64,000 nt of DNA from Chitinophaga filiformis (GTDB lineage Bacteria > Bacteroidota > Bacteroidia > Chitinophagales > Chitinophagaceae), in NCBI RefSeq assembly GCF_021646545.1, contig NZ_JAKIRP010000001.1, positions 1,240,001 to 1,304,000 of the forward strand, read 5' to 3'. The first letter of the stretch is position 1; every line of letters begins with the position of its first letter. The translations under genes and the position numbers were made by a program. Shown here piece after piece: positions 1 through 7,807 of this stretch. The notes beneath the pieces are model-generated. The model worked only from the letters and a program-made list of their open reading frames with translations, did not search any database and was not told where the DNA came from.

Positions 1-398
1 GATTAGGAACACGCATGCAGCTTGAGAAATACTACAGGGACGGCGATGCCAATATTCATTACCAGATGGCGCCCGCGCTGCGTTTAAGCGAGATGTATTA
101 TATAGCTGCTGAGTGCACTTTTGATACGGACCCACTGAAAGCATGGGGATATTTCAACACTGTAAGGTTCTACAGAGGAATAGGTACGGCTATCACCAAT
201 GAGCCGTCTAAGGATGTATTTATGACAGAGCTGGTGAAAGAATGCCGTAAGGAGTTTTATGGTGAAGGTCAGATCTTCTACATGTACAAACGGCTGAACA
301 GACCAGTTACCGGCCTGGCTGGCGCCAGTTATGCCGCTACTAACAAGATGTTTGTACTGCCACTGCCAGACGATGAAATCCAATTTGGTAACAGATAA
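1..398 (+). CDS. SusD/RagB-like nutrient-binding outer-membrane lipoprotein (C-terminal part)
   Basis: This is the 3' end of a gene that starts left of the window; the reading frame is open from the first bases to a TAA at 396-398. The roughly 130 visible residues have the usual end of SusD/RagB proteins: an 'RLSEMYYIAAEC' helix, a helical hairpin with 'LVKECRKEFYGEGQIFYMYKR', and a short 'LPLPDDEIQFGNR' tail. SusD proteins sit on the cell surface, cap a SusC TonB-dependent channel and bind glycans or peptides. A DUF4843 lipoprotein and a PKD-like lipoprotein follow on the same strand, the standard order in this type of Bacteroidota uptake operon, so a susC-like gene is expected just upstream. 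The substrate cannot be inferred. Confidence 0.9.
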   Translation, partial: LGTRMQLEKYYRDGDANIHYQMAPALRLSEMYYIAAECTFDTDPLKAWGYFNTVRFYRGIGTAITNEPSKDVFMTELVKECRKEFYGEGQIFYMYKRLNRPVTGLAGASYAATNKMFVLPLPDDEIQFGNR

Positions 399-414
399 AT
401 AAACCTACAGCCAG

Positions 415-1245
415 ATGAAAAAATATCTTTTATTCGGTGTTCTTTGCTGTATGGTATGTATTGCCTGCAAGAAAGAAGAAACGCCTTTATTCAATACTAC
501 TGAGAATGTCTATTTTGATTTTATGCCCGATGAGGATGATGATAAAACAGACAGCCTTCTTTATTCTTTTGCCTATTTCCCCGATAAAGGTGAAGACACG
601 GTATTTATCCCGGTGAGGATCTCAGGTTTTCGTGTAAGCAGGGATAGGGCATTCATATTAAAAACAGTGGATAGCAGCACGACTGCAAAAGCATCTGTTC
701 ACTATGTTCCTTTAAAGGATAAATATATTATGTCTGCAGATTCGGGCATCTGTATGGTGCCGTTGATCCTCCTCAATAAGGACACGCTGCTGAAAACAAA
801 AACGCTGACTATCGGACTTACGCTGATGCCAACAGAAGATCTGGGGGTAGCGTTCACCTTGCAGAACAAGGGTCTTGTGAAGTTCTCCAACCGACTGGAG
901 AAACCCACCTGGTGGAACGCGTGGGCAGGTGAATTAGGGGAGTATTCAAGGGTAAAACATGAATTGTTTATCAGGGTGTCGGGCACCACTGAACTTGGTA
1001 CCAACTTTCAGGACTTTAACGTGATCCCTAAAGCATTGTATCACACAAGGCGCTTCAAGTCTTTCCTGCTGGATCCGTTCAAGTGGGTGCAGCAATATGC
1101 AGAAGAAGGGTATGTGATCACGATGGAAGCTGACGGGTATTATTATTTCTATAGCAGTAAGAATCCTGATAGTAAATATCGCCTGGAAAAGAATCCTGAT
1201 GACGGTCGGTATTATTTCAGGGATGAAAATGGTAAGCGTGTCTAA
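415..1245 (+). CDS. DUF4843 domain lipoprotein of a SusCD-type operon
   Basis: A 276-residue lipoprotein with a signal peptide and lipobox cysteine near residue 18. The charged residues after the cysteine (KKEE) fit the Bacteroidota surface-export signal. The rest matches the DUF4843 pattern: an N-terminal strand 'ENVYFDF', an 'FPDKGEDTVFIPVRISG' strand, and a central beta-rich part with 'VHYVPLKDKYIMSADSG'. It starts 16 bp after the SusD-like gene and is followed 15 bp later by a PKD-like lipoprotein, so the three are almost certainly co-transcribed. DUF4843 proteins occur almost only in such operons and are presumed accessory surface proteins of the SusCD complex; no biochemical role is established. 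Confidence 0.85.
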   Translation: MKKYLLFGVLCCMVCIACKKEETPLFNTTENVYFDFMPDEDDDKTDSLLYSFAYFPDKGEDTVFIPVRISGFRVSRDRAFILKTVDSSTTAKASVHYVPLKDKYIMSADSGICMVPLILLNKDTLLKTKTLTIGLTLMPTEDLGVAFTLQNKGLVKFSNRLEKPTWWNAWAGELGEYSRVKHELFIRVSGTTELGTNFQDFNVIPKALYHTRRFKSFLLDPFKWVQQYAEEGYVITMEADGYYYFYSSKNPDSKYRLEKNPDDGRYYFRDENGKRV

Positions 1246-1260
1246 GTTAAATCTTGTACA

Positions 1261-2676
1261 ATGAAAAGAAGACTTTTATATATACTGATAGCCTCATTAG
1301 TGCCCTTTCTTTCGGCATGCTTTAAAGATAAAGGGAACTATGACTATATAAAACTCGGTGAACCGCTTGTATCTGATCTGGATACGCTTTATACGGTATT
1401 TACAGGAGATAGCCTGGTCATATCTCCTAAAATCGTGTTACCCGAAGGGAGAACTGATATGACCTGTTACTGGAAGATCGACATCCCGGAAGAAGCACGT
1501 TCCGATGATTATACAGGAACAGAACTGAGAATTGTTTATGGCCTGGGCGCAAAGAAGTACAATGCTTTGCTGACAGTGAGGGACAACGGTACCGGTATGC
1601 AGTATTACTACAAATTTGTTATAAGCGGGAAAACTGCATTCACGACAGGTACGCTGGTATTGACGGACCAAGGGGGACAGGCCAAATTGTCGTTCATAAA
1701 ACCGGACGGCACAGTACAGTCGGATCTTTATCCATCAATTAATGGTGAGAACATTGGAACAAATCCTTTACAGATTATTCCGTTGAGAAACACCGGTTAT
1801 ATGAATGTTAATTTCGCATATTGGATCGTGTGTGCAGATGCGGCAAATCCTGCGGTTGAAATTAACAGTGATGATCTGAAACGGATGAAGTACCTGAAGG
1901 AAAACTTTTATGATCCGCCGGGAGAGTTGCTCCCTAATTACTTCCAGCGCCTGCTTAATGGAACTACTACTGCCGTAATGAATGAAAAACTGTATATAGG
2001 TACTACGGAAACAGCTCCGTTCGGCACCTATTACGGTTATTTCGGTAGTCCGGTGCCGGGTGTTTATAATCTGGCTTCAGACCTTGTTTATGCTTACACC
2101 AATGACGGGGCTTACTACCTCGGATTTGATAAGGTGAAGAAGTGTTTCCTGCGTTTTGATCCGACCACTTATTTCGGTACAGATTACATCCAGGAAGATT
2201 CACTTTTTAATCCCAAGAATCTGAAGATGGACCTGTTGGAGATGGAGAAGATCACGGAGAATGATGTTTATGCATTTTGCGACAGCGTTGGCCAGGCTTA
2301 TGAACTGAAGTTCAGCCTGGATTTCCTGAAGGGGAATTCGCGTTTCAAAACAGGTTACAAGCGTAAATTTAAAGGCGATAGTCTCCTTACCGCTCAAACC
2401 AAATGGCAGTCATCTCCTGTAGGAACGTTCTTCTTCACTTCAAATGATAAGATTTACCGTTACAACCCGATTAACCAGGAGTTGAGACAGCTGGATGCCA
2501 ATTTCGGCGGAAAGCAGGTGACGATGATAAAGATGCAGGAGGATGGCAATAGGCTTGTTGCAGGCACAGAAAACAGCATTTATACACTCGATATAAGTAC
2601 CGGTAAGTATGGTAATATACTCAGCCAGGTGGATGGCCTCCCGGGAAAAGTAGTTGATATTTTTATAAGACAATGA
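1261..2676 (+). CDS. PKD-like family lipoprotein of a SusCD-type operon
   Basis: A 471-residue lipoprotein with a signal peptide ending in 'LSAC' (Cys about residue 20), followed by 'FKDKGNYDYI', typical of PKD-like proteins encoded after DUF4843 genes. An Ig/PKD-like beta-sandwich occupies about residues 35-130 ('MTCYWKIDIPEEA'). The rest is beta-rich and reads like a propeller ('TLVLTDQGGQAKLSFI', 'NSIYTLDISTGKYGNIL'). It is the last gene of the operon: a strong hairpin terminator lies about 55 bp downstream. The likely role is surface binding or stabilisation of the SusCD complex, inferred only from context. Start: ATG at 1261, 15 bp after the preceding stop. Confidence 0.82.
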   Translation: MKRRLLYILIASLVPFLSACFKDKGNYDYIKLGEPLVSDLDTLYTVFTGDSLVISPKIVLPEGRTDMTCYWKIDIPEEARSDDYTGTELRIVYGLGAKKYNALLTVRDNGTGMQYYYKFVISGKTAFTTGTLVLTDQGGQAKLSFIKPDGTVQSDLYPSINGENIGTNPLQIIPLRNTGYMNVNFAYWIVCADAANPAVEINSDDLKRMKYLKENFYDPPGELLPNYFQRLLNGTTTAVMNEKLYIGTTETAPFGTYYGYFGSPVPGVYNLASDLVYAYTNDGAYYLGFDKVKKCFLRFDPTTYFGTDYIQEDSLFNPKNLKMDLLEMEKITENDVYAFCDSVGQAYELKFSLDFLKGNSRFKTGYKRKFKGDSLLTAQTKWQSSPVGTFFFTSNDKIYRYNPINQELRQLDANFGGKQVTMIKMQEDGNRLVAGTENSIYTLDISTGKYGNILSQVDGLPGKVVDIFIRQ

Positions 2677-2731
2677 CATCAGTTATCCTATCCTATAAAA
2701 CCTATTTAACCAACCATTAGCCCTACAACAA

Positions 2732-2759
2732 AAAGCCCCGCGATACTTCGCGGGGCTTT
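2732..2759. terminator. Bidirectional hairpin terminator
   Basis: Perfect 11-bp stem (AAAGCCCCGCG / CGCGGGGCTTT) with a 6-nt loop, between the convergent PKD-like gene (+) and a small lipoprotein gene (-). A and T runs on both sides suggest it works in both directions. Confidence 0.85.
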
Positions 2760-2778
2760 GTTATGCAGGTGTATGCTG

Positions 2779-3252
2779 TTATTTGCAGGCGCTTTTTACA
2801 AAAGGAACATCTTCAAACTTCAGCTTACTTTGATCTTTGTCAAATACAGGATTTCCCTCGGCGTCAAGAGAAGACGATATTGCTTCAAATACCTGGTCGT
2901 TTTCCACTTTAAATACGATGGGCCTTTTGCTGATCGTACCTTCGCTCATAAAGCTGTATTCAGCCCTGATAACATTATTGGCAATGGTACCCATAATAAC
3001 GCCTTCGTTCTTATCTTTTTCGAAAAGGTGGTATTCCAACCGCCCATCAATTACTTCCTTGTCAGTTTTAAATTGAAGATAGGAGGTGTCCTTTCCAGAG
3101 ATCTTAGTATAACACTGTTGAGCGGGTGCCGATGCCGGCGCTGTAACAGTTACAGTACTGGTGTCCTGCTCTTCCGTTTCAGGTGTATTACTGGCAGGTT
3201 GCTGACAACTAAACATCGCTAACAAGGCAGCAGCTACAAAATATGGTTTCAT
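2779..3252 (-). CDS. Small predicted lipoprotein, unknown function
   Basis: A 157-residue protein with a short signal peptide and a lipobox 'MFSC' (Cys about residue 16), then a low-complexity linker rich in Thr, Ala, Glu and Pro to about residue 45. The C-terminal 110 residues alternate short strands and charged turns ('DKEVIDGRLEYHLFEKDKNEG', 'RPIVFKVENDQVFEA') and look like a small beta-barrel or beta-sandwich domain. I do not recognise a named family. It shares a terminator with the upstream convergent operon and may be co-transcribed with the NTF2-like gene at 3295-3693, which lies 42 bp upstream on the same strand. Confidence 0.7.
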   Translation of the reverse strand: MKPYFVAAALLAMFSCQQPASNTPETEEQDTSTVTVTAPASAPAQQCYTKISGKDTSYLQFKTDKEVIDGRLEYHLFEKDKNEGVIMGTIANNVIRAEYSFMSEGTISKRPIVFKVENDQVFEAISSSLDAEGNPVFDKDQSKLKFEDVPFVKSACK

Positions 3253-3294
3253 GTAACAAGTTTTGCCTTATAGAACGAATAGTGTGCCAGTAAG

Positions 3295-3693
3295 TTACTT
3301 GCCCCAGAAATTATCTTCCTGTGTAATATCAGCTGAATAGATCCTTGCCTTCACGATCCGGCCTCCCGTTACAGTATACACGTCGATATTGTCCACATCC
3401 AGTTGCTGACCTCCAGGTTGTGTAGCTGTCCAGCGGATAAGACAGGCTACGCTGTTGCCATTAGTGGTAATTGATTTTATCTCAGCCAGGCGAAGGGTGT
3501 TGCCTGTCACTTCGAACATACCGCCCACCATCTGAAAAACTTCTGTGACATTTCTCTTGATGCCGGAGAAGCGATTATTACCAGGTTGGTCCCATTCGAT
3601 AGCGGTGTCCAGTAATGCAGCAAGTGTCTGGTTATCGCCTTTTTGTACTGCGGTCAGAAATTGAGTAACTACTTGTTTAGCCTGATTTTCCAT
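3295..3693 (-). CDS. SnoaL/NTF2-like nuclear transport factor 2 family protein
   Basis: Using the ATG at 3693 (MENQAKQ...) the protein has 132 residues; an upstream in-frame start at 3729 would add 12 unlikely residues. The pattern is that of a SnoaL-like NTF2 fold: an N-terminal helix 'VVTQFLTAVQKGDNQTLAALLD', the 'IEWDQPGNNRFSG' segment, and C-terminal strands 'VDNIDVYTVTGGRIVKARIY'. Such proteins are small cone-shaped enzymes or binding proteins and the substrate cannot be predicted. It is divergent from an AraC-type regulator with about 100 bp between the starts, so control by that regulator is plausible but unproven. Confidence 0.8.
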   Translation of the reverse strand: MENQAKQVVTQFLTAVQKGDNQTLAALLDTAIEWDQPGNNRFSGIKRNVTEVFQMVGGMFEVTGNTLRLAEIKSITTNGNSVACLIRWTATQPGGQQLDVDNIDVYTVTGGRIVKARIYSADITQEDNFWGK

Positions 3694-3797
3694 ATTGTTT
3701 GTTTTTAATTGAGTGATTTGATATAGCAAAACTATTTCCTGAACGCCCCGGCATTATTATCTTTATACGACAAACAATTACCATTTCACGACATGTT

Positions 3798-4790
3798 ATG
3801 GAGAATAGCCGGAGACATTTTGTGCTGAACCTGATAGCCTATGCGGCCCTGCGAGACATTCCCGCCACACAGCTTTGCCGCTTGTCTGGAATAGAACTGG
3901 CTGCATTAAAAGCCGATACCGGTTACGCTGTTAGTAACCAGCAGCTGGATGCATTGTGGCAACAGGCCAGCCAGTTGTCGGAAGATCCGCTATTCGGATT
4001 GCACTTTGGCGAGTCATTGCAATTGTCGGCCCTTGGTATTGTCGGAGAAATCATCAGAACCAGTGATACAGTAGGGATGGCAGTGGAGAAGGCATCATCT
4101 TTAGCGTACCTGCTGACGGATTTGTTCAGAATAGTGGTGGAGTCTTCCGGAACTGTCTTTACCATTCGCTTCCTGCCACAGACAGAAAGACCGGAGGCTT
4201 TTTCCTTTCGCCAGACACTGGAGTTGTTCATGGTTTTTGTAGTGCATGAAATGGATGGGTTATTGCTGCGGAAAATAAAGCCTGTCGCCGTACGATTGCC
4301 CTACCGCGTCGGGAATGCGGAAGAATATGCAAGGGTATTCCGGTGTACAGTAGAGAAAAGTGCTGAATATGCACTCGCGTTTGACCGCGAATACCAGCAG
4401 GAGCCCCTGCTTACAGCGAACTATGATATGCAGCAGGCTTTATTGCGAAGAGTCAATGAAAGCACAACAGTAACGACGGGAGCATTAGGAGAGAAGATCC
4501 GGCATTACCTGCTGACAAATGCGTATCTTGGAATACCTTCATTGAATGAGATTGCTGCTAATTTTAACGTCAGTCCCAGAACATTACAACGTAAACTAAA
4601 GGAGGAGGGCATCAGCTACCAGGATGTAGCCGATGAGGTCAGAAAATCGCTGGCTATTCATTACCTGGAAGAAGGCGGCTATCCCGTAAAAGAGATATCG
4701 TATATGCTGGGGTATAATGAGCTAAGTGCTTTTACAAGGGCATTTAAAAGATGGACAGGCAGGACGCCGGTCAGTTTTCAGAAAGAATAA
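3798..4790 (+). CDS. AraC-family transcriptional regulator (arabinose-binding-domain type)
   Basis: 330 residues. The N-terminal two thirds resemble the all-helical/beta effector domain of the OruR/ArgR-like AraC subgroup (PF12625 type): 'LDALWQQASQLSEDPLFGLHFGE', 'LGIVGEIIRTSDTVGMAVEKA'. The C-terminal 100 residues form a double helix-turn-helix ('SLNEIAANFNVSPRTLQRKLKEEG', then 'VKEISYMLGYNELSAFTRAFKRWTG'), the AraC signature. It is a cytoplasmic DNA-binding protein with unknown ligand. It is divergent from the SnoaL-like gene and 22 bp upstream of a MarR-like gene, with which it probably forms an operon. Confidence 0.9.
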   Translation: MENSRRHFVLNLIAYAALRDIPATQLCRLSGIELAALKADTGYAVSNQQLDALWQQASQLSEDPLFGLHFGESLQLSALGIVGEIIRTSDTVGMAVEKASSLAYLLTDLFRIVVESSGTVFTIRFLPQTERPEAFSFRQTLELFMVFVVHEMDGLLLRKIKPVAVRLPYRVGNAEEYARVFRCTVEKSAEYALAFDREYQQEPLLTANYDMQQALLRRVNESTTVTTGALGEKIRHYLLTNAYLGIPSLNEIAANFNVSPRTLQRKLKEEGISYQDVADEVRKSLAIHYLEEGGYPVKEISYMLGYNELSAFTRAFKRWTGRTPVSFQKE

Positions 4791-4812
4791 TACAACGTTT
4801 ACAACTATAACT

Positions 4813-5226
4813 ATGGAAGCTAATAAGCCTATTGGCTGGTACCTCAAAGAGGCCGATCAGCAAATCACATCTTATATGAATGATGGTTTCAAAGACCTCT
4901 CTGTCACACGTTTTCACTGGATGGTGATACGGAACATTGCAGAGCGCGGACGCATCAATACCTGGCAGTTTTTCCAGGAAGTAAAGAACTTCGTTACCGT
5001 ACAGGAATATGGGGAGATCATACAGTCATTCGCAGACCGTGGTTGGGTAGTGATGGGGGCAGAAGATACATGTTCCCTTACTGCGGCAGGAGAGGAGGGC
5101 TATAAAAATCTTGCAGCGCTGCAGCAGGAAAGGGCTGCACATATGATGCGTGGAATCAGTGATGCCGAGTATAAATTAACCCTTAGTGTATTGAACAGGA
5201 TCATAGAAAATATTGTTCAACAATAG
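4813..5226 (+). CDS. MarR-like winged-helix protein
   Basis: 137 residues from the ATG at 4813. The fold reads as a winged helix: a dimerisation helix at the N terminus ('GWYLKEADQQITSYMNDGF'), 'VTRFHWMVIRNIAERGRINTW', a recognition region 'VTVQEYGEIIQSFADRGWVVM', a wing ending 'CSLTAAGEEGYKNL', and a C-terminal helix returning to the dimer interface. That is the MarR architecture; the ligand is unknown. It lies 22 bp after the AraC-type gene and probably shares its promoter. No hairpin terminator is obvious in the 167 bp downstream, which carry the promoter of the next gene. Confidence 0.78.
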   Translation: MEANKPIGWYLKEADQQITSYMNDGFKDLSVTRFHWMVIRNIAERGRINTWQFFQEVKNFVTVQEYGEIIQSFADRGWVVMGAEDTCSLTAAGEEGYKNLAALQQERAAHMMRGISDAEYKLTLSVLNRIIENIVQQ

Positions 5227-5318
5227 GCGACTAATGGTCAGGTCTGTTTCAATGTAACTGCCGTTGCAGTCGTGGGTAGTTTGCAGGTATAACAGGGTAT
5301 AAAAAACAAAAACTGTTT

Positions 5319-5349
5319 TTGTGGTGTAAATGATTTATCGATACTTTTG
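5319..5349 (+). promoter_or_regulatory. Putative Bacteroidota-type promoter
   Basis: TTG at 5319-5321 and TACTTTTG at 5342-5349 (TAnnTTTG consensus), separated by 20 bp and 44 bp before the start of the acidic protein gene at 5394. Confidence 0.5.
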
Positions 5350-5393
5350 TCTGGTCTTTAAATCGTGGTTATTATCAATAAAAATATATTAAT

Positions 5394-5675
5394 ATGGCAA
5401 AGTTACCCAAGTTTATGATTGCAGACGATCCAGTAACGGATCCTGACAATGAATATATCTTTCATACCGAGCAGCCACGTTTCTTCGCTAAACGGGTAGA
5501 AGAAGACGAGGAGAAGGCTTATATTGATATTGTGGCAGAGGTTGATAATGTCGATGAGTACTTCAAAAATGCTCCTGGTAAGAAGGAAGAACTCCTTGAC
5601 CAGCTGGAAGAATGGTACTATTCCTATCTTGAGTGGCTGGAAGAAGATGAGTATGATGATGAAGACGAAGAGTAA
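5394..5675 (+). CDS. Small highly acidic protein, unknown function
   Basis: A 93-residue soluble protein without signal peptide or membrane segment. It is very acidic, particularly at the end ('EWLEEDEYDDEDEE'), with an aromatic-rich helix 'LEEWYYSYLEWL' just before. The N-terminal half carries the phrase 'EQPRFFAKRVEEDEEKAYIDIV'. I do not recognise a named domain. It has its own TAnnTTTG promoter and a hairpin terminator, so it is probably a single-gene unit. Coding is supported by the promoter/terminator bracket and consistent codon use, not by function. Confidence 0.72.
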   Translation: MAKLPKFMIADDPVTDPDNEYIFHTEQPRFFAKRVEEDEEKAYIDIVAEVDNVDEYFKNAPGKKEELLDQLEEWYYSYLEWLEEDEYDDEDEE

Positions 5676-5700
5676 CTGATCAGTTTAAAAAATTATTGGG

Positions 5701-5720
5701 AAGTCAGCATATGCTGACTT
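5701..5720. terminator. Palindromic terminator
   Basis: Perfect 20-bp palindrome (AAGTCAGCATATGCTGACTT) 25 bp after the acidic protein stop, followed by a T-rich stretch. Confidence 0.6.
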
Positions 5721-5746
5721 TCTCTGTTTAGATAGAATGTTTTGAC

Positions 5747-6535
5747 ATGACCGAACTTAACTTATACCAGGTAGATGCTTTTACGGACCATGTTTTTGGT
5801 GGTAACCCGGCATGTGTTGTTCCCCTTGAATCCTGGTTGCCTGATGACCAGTTATTGTTGCTGGCCAGGGAAAATGCGGTAGCCGAAACGGCTTTTTTCA
5901 TTCCTCAGGGGGATGGTTACGCTTTGCGCTGGTTTACTCCGGATATAGAAATGGACCTCTGCGGGCATGCCACGCTGGCAACTGCCCATGTGATAAAGAC
6001 GATCCTCGGTTATGGAAAGGATAAGATATTATTCAGCTCCGCCAGCGGACAGCTGGAAGTTAGTTTTAAGCACGACCTGTATGTGCTGGATTTCCCTTCC
6101 AGGAAGCCTGTCGAAGCGCCGCTGCCGGACATTATCAGCAGGGCTTTGGACAGACAGCCACTGGCTGTATTGAAAGCACGTGACTATGTACTGGTATATG
6201 GCGCCGAAAGTGACATACGGGATATCAGGATTAACCGGCAGGTGCTGGACCAGATCAATCTGGACCCCGGAGGAGTGATTGTTACTGCACAGGGTAGCGA
6301 CTCCGACTTCGTTTCCCGCTTTTTTACGCCACAGGCATCTATACTGGAAGATCCTGTTACCGGGTCAGCTCATTGTTCACTGATACCCTATTGGAGTGAG
6401 CGCTTACAGAAGAAGGAATTAACTGCCCACCAGTTGTCTGAAAGGGTGGGAACGCTTTATTGCACGGATATGGGAGAACGTGTGCTGATAGCAGGTAATG
6501 CGCGTACTTATTCGGCAGGAAAATGCTGGATATGA
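5747..6535 (+). CDS. PhzF family phenazine biosynthesis-like isomerase
   Basis: 262 residues, full length for the PhzF fold, two similar alpha/beta domains with a diaminopimelate epimerase-like core. Family signatures include 'QVDAFTDHVFGGNPACVV' at the N terminus, the catalytic glutamate in 'AVAETAFF' (about Glu47), 'RWFTPDIEMDLCGHATLA', and 'EDPVTGSAHCSLIPYW' near residue 205-220. PhzF itself isomerises DHHA in phenazine biosynthesis, but no other phz genes are nearby, so this is one of the many stand-alone relatives with unknown substrate. It stands alone between two terminators. Confidence 0.92.
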   Translation: MTELNLYQVDAFTDHVFGGNPACVVPLESWLPDDQLLLLARENAVAETAFFIPQGDGYALRWFTPDIEMDLCGHATLATAHVIKTILGYGKDKILFSSASGQLEVSFKHDLYVLDFPSRKPVEAPLPDIISRALDRQPLAVLKARDYVLVYGAESDIRDIRINRQVLDQINLDPGGVIVTAQGSDSDFVSRFFTPQASILEDPVTGSAHCSLIPYWSERLQKKELTAHQLSERVGTLYCTDMGERVLIAGNARTYSAGKCWI

Positions 6536-6570
6536 GTGGCAGAAGCAGCTATACAATAAACGTATTTTAA

Positions 6571-6596
6571 AAAGGGGCTATATTTTCAGCCCCTTT
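6571..6596 (+). terminator. Rho-independent terminator
   Basis: Stem AAAGGGGCT / AGCCCCTTT with an 8-nt loop and a following T run, 36 bp after the PhzF-like gene stop. Confidence 0.85.
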
Positions 6597-6615
6597 TTTA
6601 TTGATTCAAACTTGC

Positions 6616-6721
6616 ATATGACCAGGATATGACCAGGATTAACTTCCGATTGTCTTCCGATCAAATCGGAGGATAATCGGAAGTTAATCCTGGTCATATC
6701 CTGGTCATATCCTGGTTATAT
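6616..6721. repeat. Large intergenic hairpin built from 11-bp tandem repeats
   Basis: Arms 6616-6661 and 6665-6710 pair over 46 positions with only two G-T pairs and a 3-nt CAA loop. Each arm is made of 11-bp units: ATATGACCAGG at 6616 and 6627, CTTCCGATTGT / CTTCCGATCAA at 6643 and 6654, ATCGGAGGATA / ATCGGAAGTTA at 6665 and 6676, and CCTGGTCATAT at 6689, 6700 and (as CCTGGTTATAT) 6711. There is no coding frame here. It is too long and lacks a T run, so it is not an ordinary terminator. Confidence 0.9.
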
Positions 6722-6769
6722 CCCGGGCCTTGCGCCTCACGGCAGCACTTTTCCACAGCGAAGGAAAAT

Positions 6770-6832
6770 GCAGTTAAGGGACAGCATTTTGCAGTTAAAG
6801 GACAGCTTTTGGCAGTTGAAGGACATTGTTCA
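6770..6832. repeat. Three 21-bp direct repeats
   Basis: Units beginning GCAGTTAAGGGACAG, GCAGTTAAAGGACAG and GCAGTTGAAGGACAT start at 6770, 6791 and 6812, an exact 21-bp spacing (two helical turns). They lie about 150 bp upstream of the SnoaL-ABM gene. The rest of 6597-6985 shows no gene. Confidence 0.8.
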
Positions 6833-6962
6833 AAACCGCATTCAGATCTTCACTAACATTGTCTCACGAATCACGGTTATACTTATCCTCTAACCACCCA
6901 ATGATAATGTAGGTAAAGCTTAAATCAATGATTTTTTACAATTCCGGCCCCTCTGCCCCCGG

Positions 6963-6970
6963 TAACTTTG
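6963..6970 (+). promoter_or_regulatory. Putative -7 promoter element
   Basis: TAACTTTG (TAnnTTTG) 15 bp before the ATG at 6986. The expected upstream TTG is replaced by TTC at 6942-6944, so the match is partial. Confidence 0.4.
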
Positions 6971-6985
6971 TAAAAACAAAAATCA

Positions 6986-7777
6986 ATGAAAAGCTTACTA
7001 TACCTGGTTTCAGCGATGTTGTTGTCTCAGATGACCATAGCGCAGGTTGCAAACAAAAAGGAGGTTAATATGCAAAACAAAGAAGTAATCAGAAGACTCT
7101 ATGACGAGGCAATGAACAAAAGAAATACAGCTTTACTGCCCGAGCTGATATCAGCCGCTTATGACGGTCCTGATTTCAAACAGGTGGTTACCGGATTGAC
7201 TGATGCTTTCCCGGACGCACAATGGATAGTGAAAGATGTGGTGGCAGAAGGTAATAAAGTGGTTGTATTCCAGCAATTTCAGGGTACACACCGTGGTACG
7301 TTCCAACATATCCCGGCTACCGGAAGAAGAGTGGCAAGTGATGGCGTGGTTGCATACGAGTTAAAGGATGGGAAAGTCATTCATAGTGAAACACTCACCA
7401 ATCGGTTAGGTTTTTTGCAGGAACTGGGTGTGCTTCCCCGTGACATTAATGGTAGCCCGGACAATGTGATTTTCATAGACAAGTTCATTGTTCCCGCAGG
7501 CGCCACAAAAGAGTTCTTTGAAAGAGTGAAGATCAACCGCGATCTTATCAAAACGGTGCCTGGTTTTATCAGGGATGCAGCATATACTTATACAGACAGT
7601 GATGGCAATACAGTATGTGTAACGGTAGCAGTATGGGCCAATAAGGCTGCATTCGAACAGGCCAGGGAAACGGTACAGGCATCGTATAAGAAGGAGGGAT
7701 TTGATATGCCTGGTATGTTGAAGCGCTTGAATATTACAATTGACAGAGGCGTATATAGAGAGATGTTGCCACAATAA
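6986..7777 (+). CDS. Secreted SnoaL-like ester cyclase fused to an ABM monooxygenase-like domain
   Basis: 263 residues with a signal peptide ('LLYLVSAMLLSQMTIAQ'). Residues about 30-145 form a SnoaL-type NTF2 domain ('NKEVIRRLYDEAMNKRNTALLPE', 'FQGTHRGTFQHIPATGRRV', 'GKVIHSETLTNRLGFLQELG'), the pattern of ester cyclases. Residues about 158-255 look like an ABM (antibiotic biosynthesis monooxygenase) dimeric alpha/beta-barrel domain ('FIVPAGATKEFFERVKINR', 'VCVTVAVWANKAAFEQARE'). The two domains usually occur as separate proteins. An alternative internal start at the methionine of 'MQNKEVIRRL' would give a cytoplasmic protein, but the signal-like N terminus is well formed. An amidase gene follows 30 bp later on the same strand. 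Confidence 0.8.
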   Translation: MKSLLYLVSAMLLSQMTIAQVANKKEVNMQNKEVIRRLYDEAMNKRNTALLPELISAAYDGPDFKQVVTGLTDAFPDAQWIVKDVVAEGNKVVVFQQFQGTHRGTFQHIPATGRRVASDGVVAYELKDGKVIHSETLTNRLGFLQELGVLPRDINGSPDNVIFIDKFIVPAGATKEFFERVKINRDLIKTVPGFIRDAAYTYTDSDGNTVCVTVAVWANKAAFEQARETVQASYKKEGFDMPGMLKRLNITIDRGVYREMLPQ

Positions 7778-7807
7778 ATTAACTTTGCATCTTACAAAGA
7801 CTGCACA

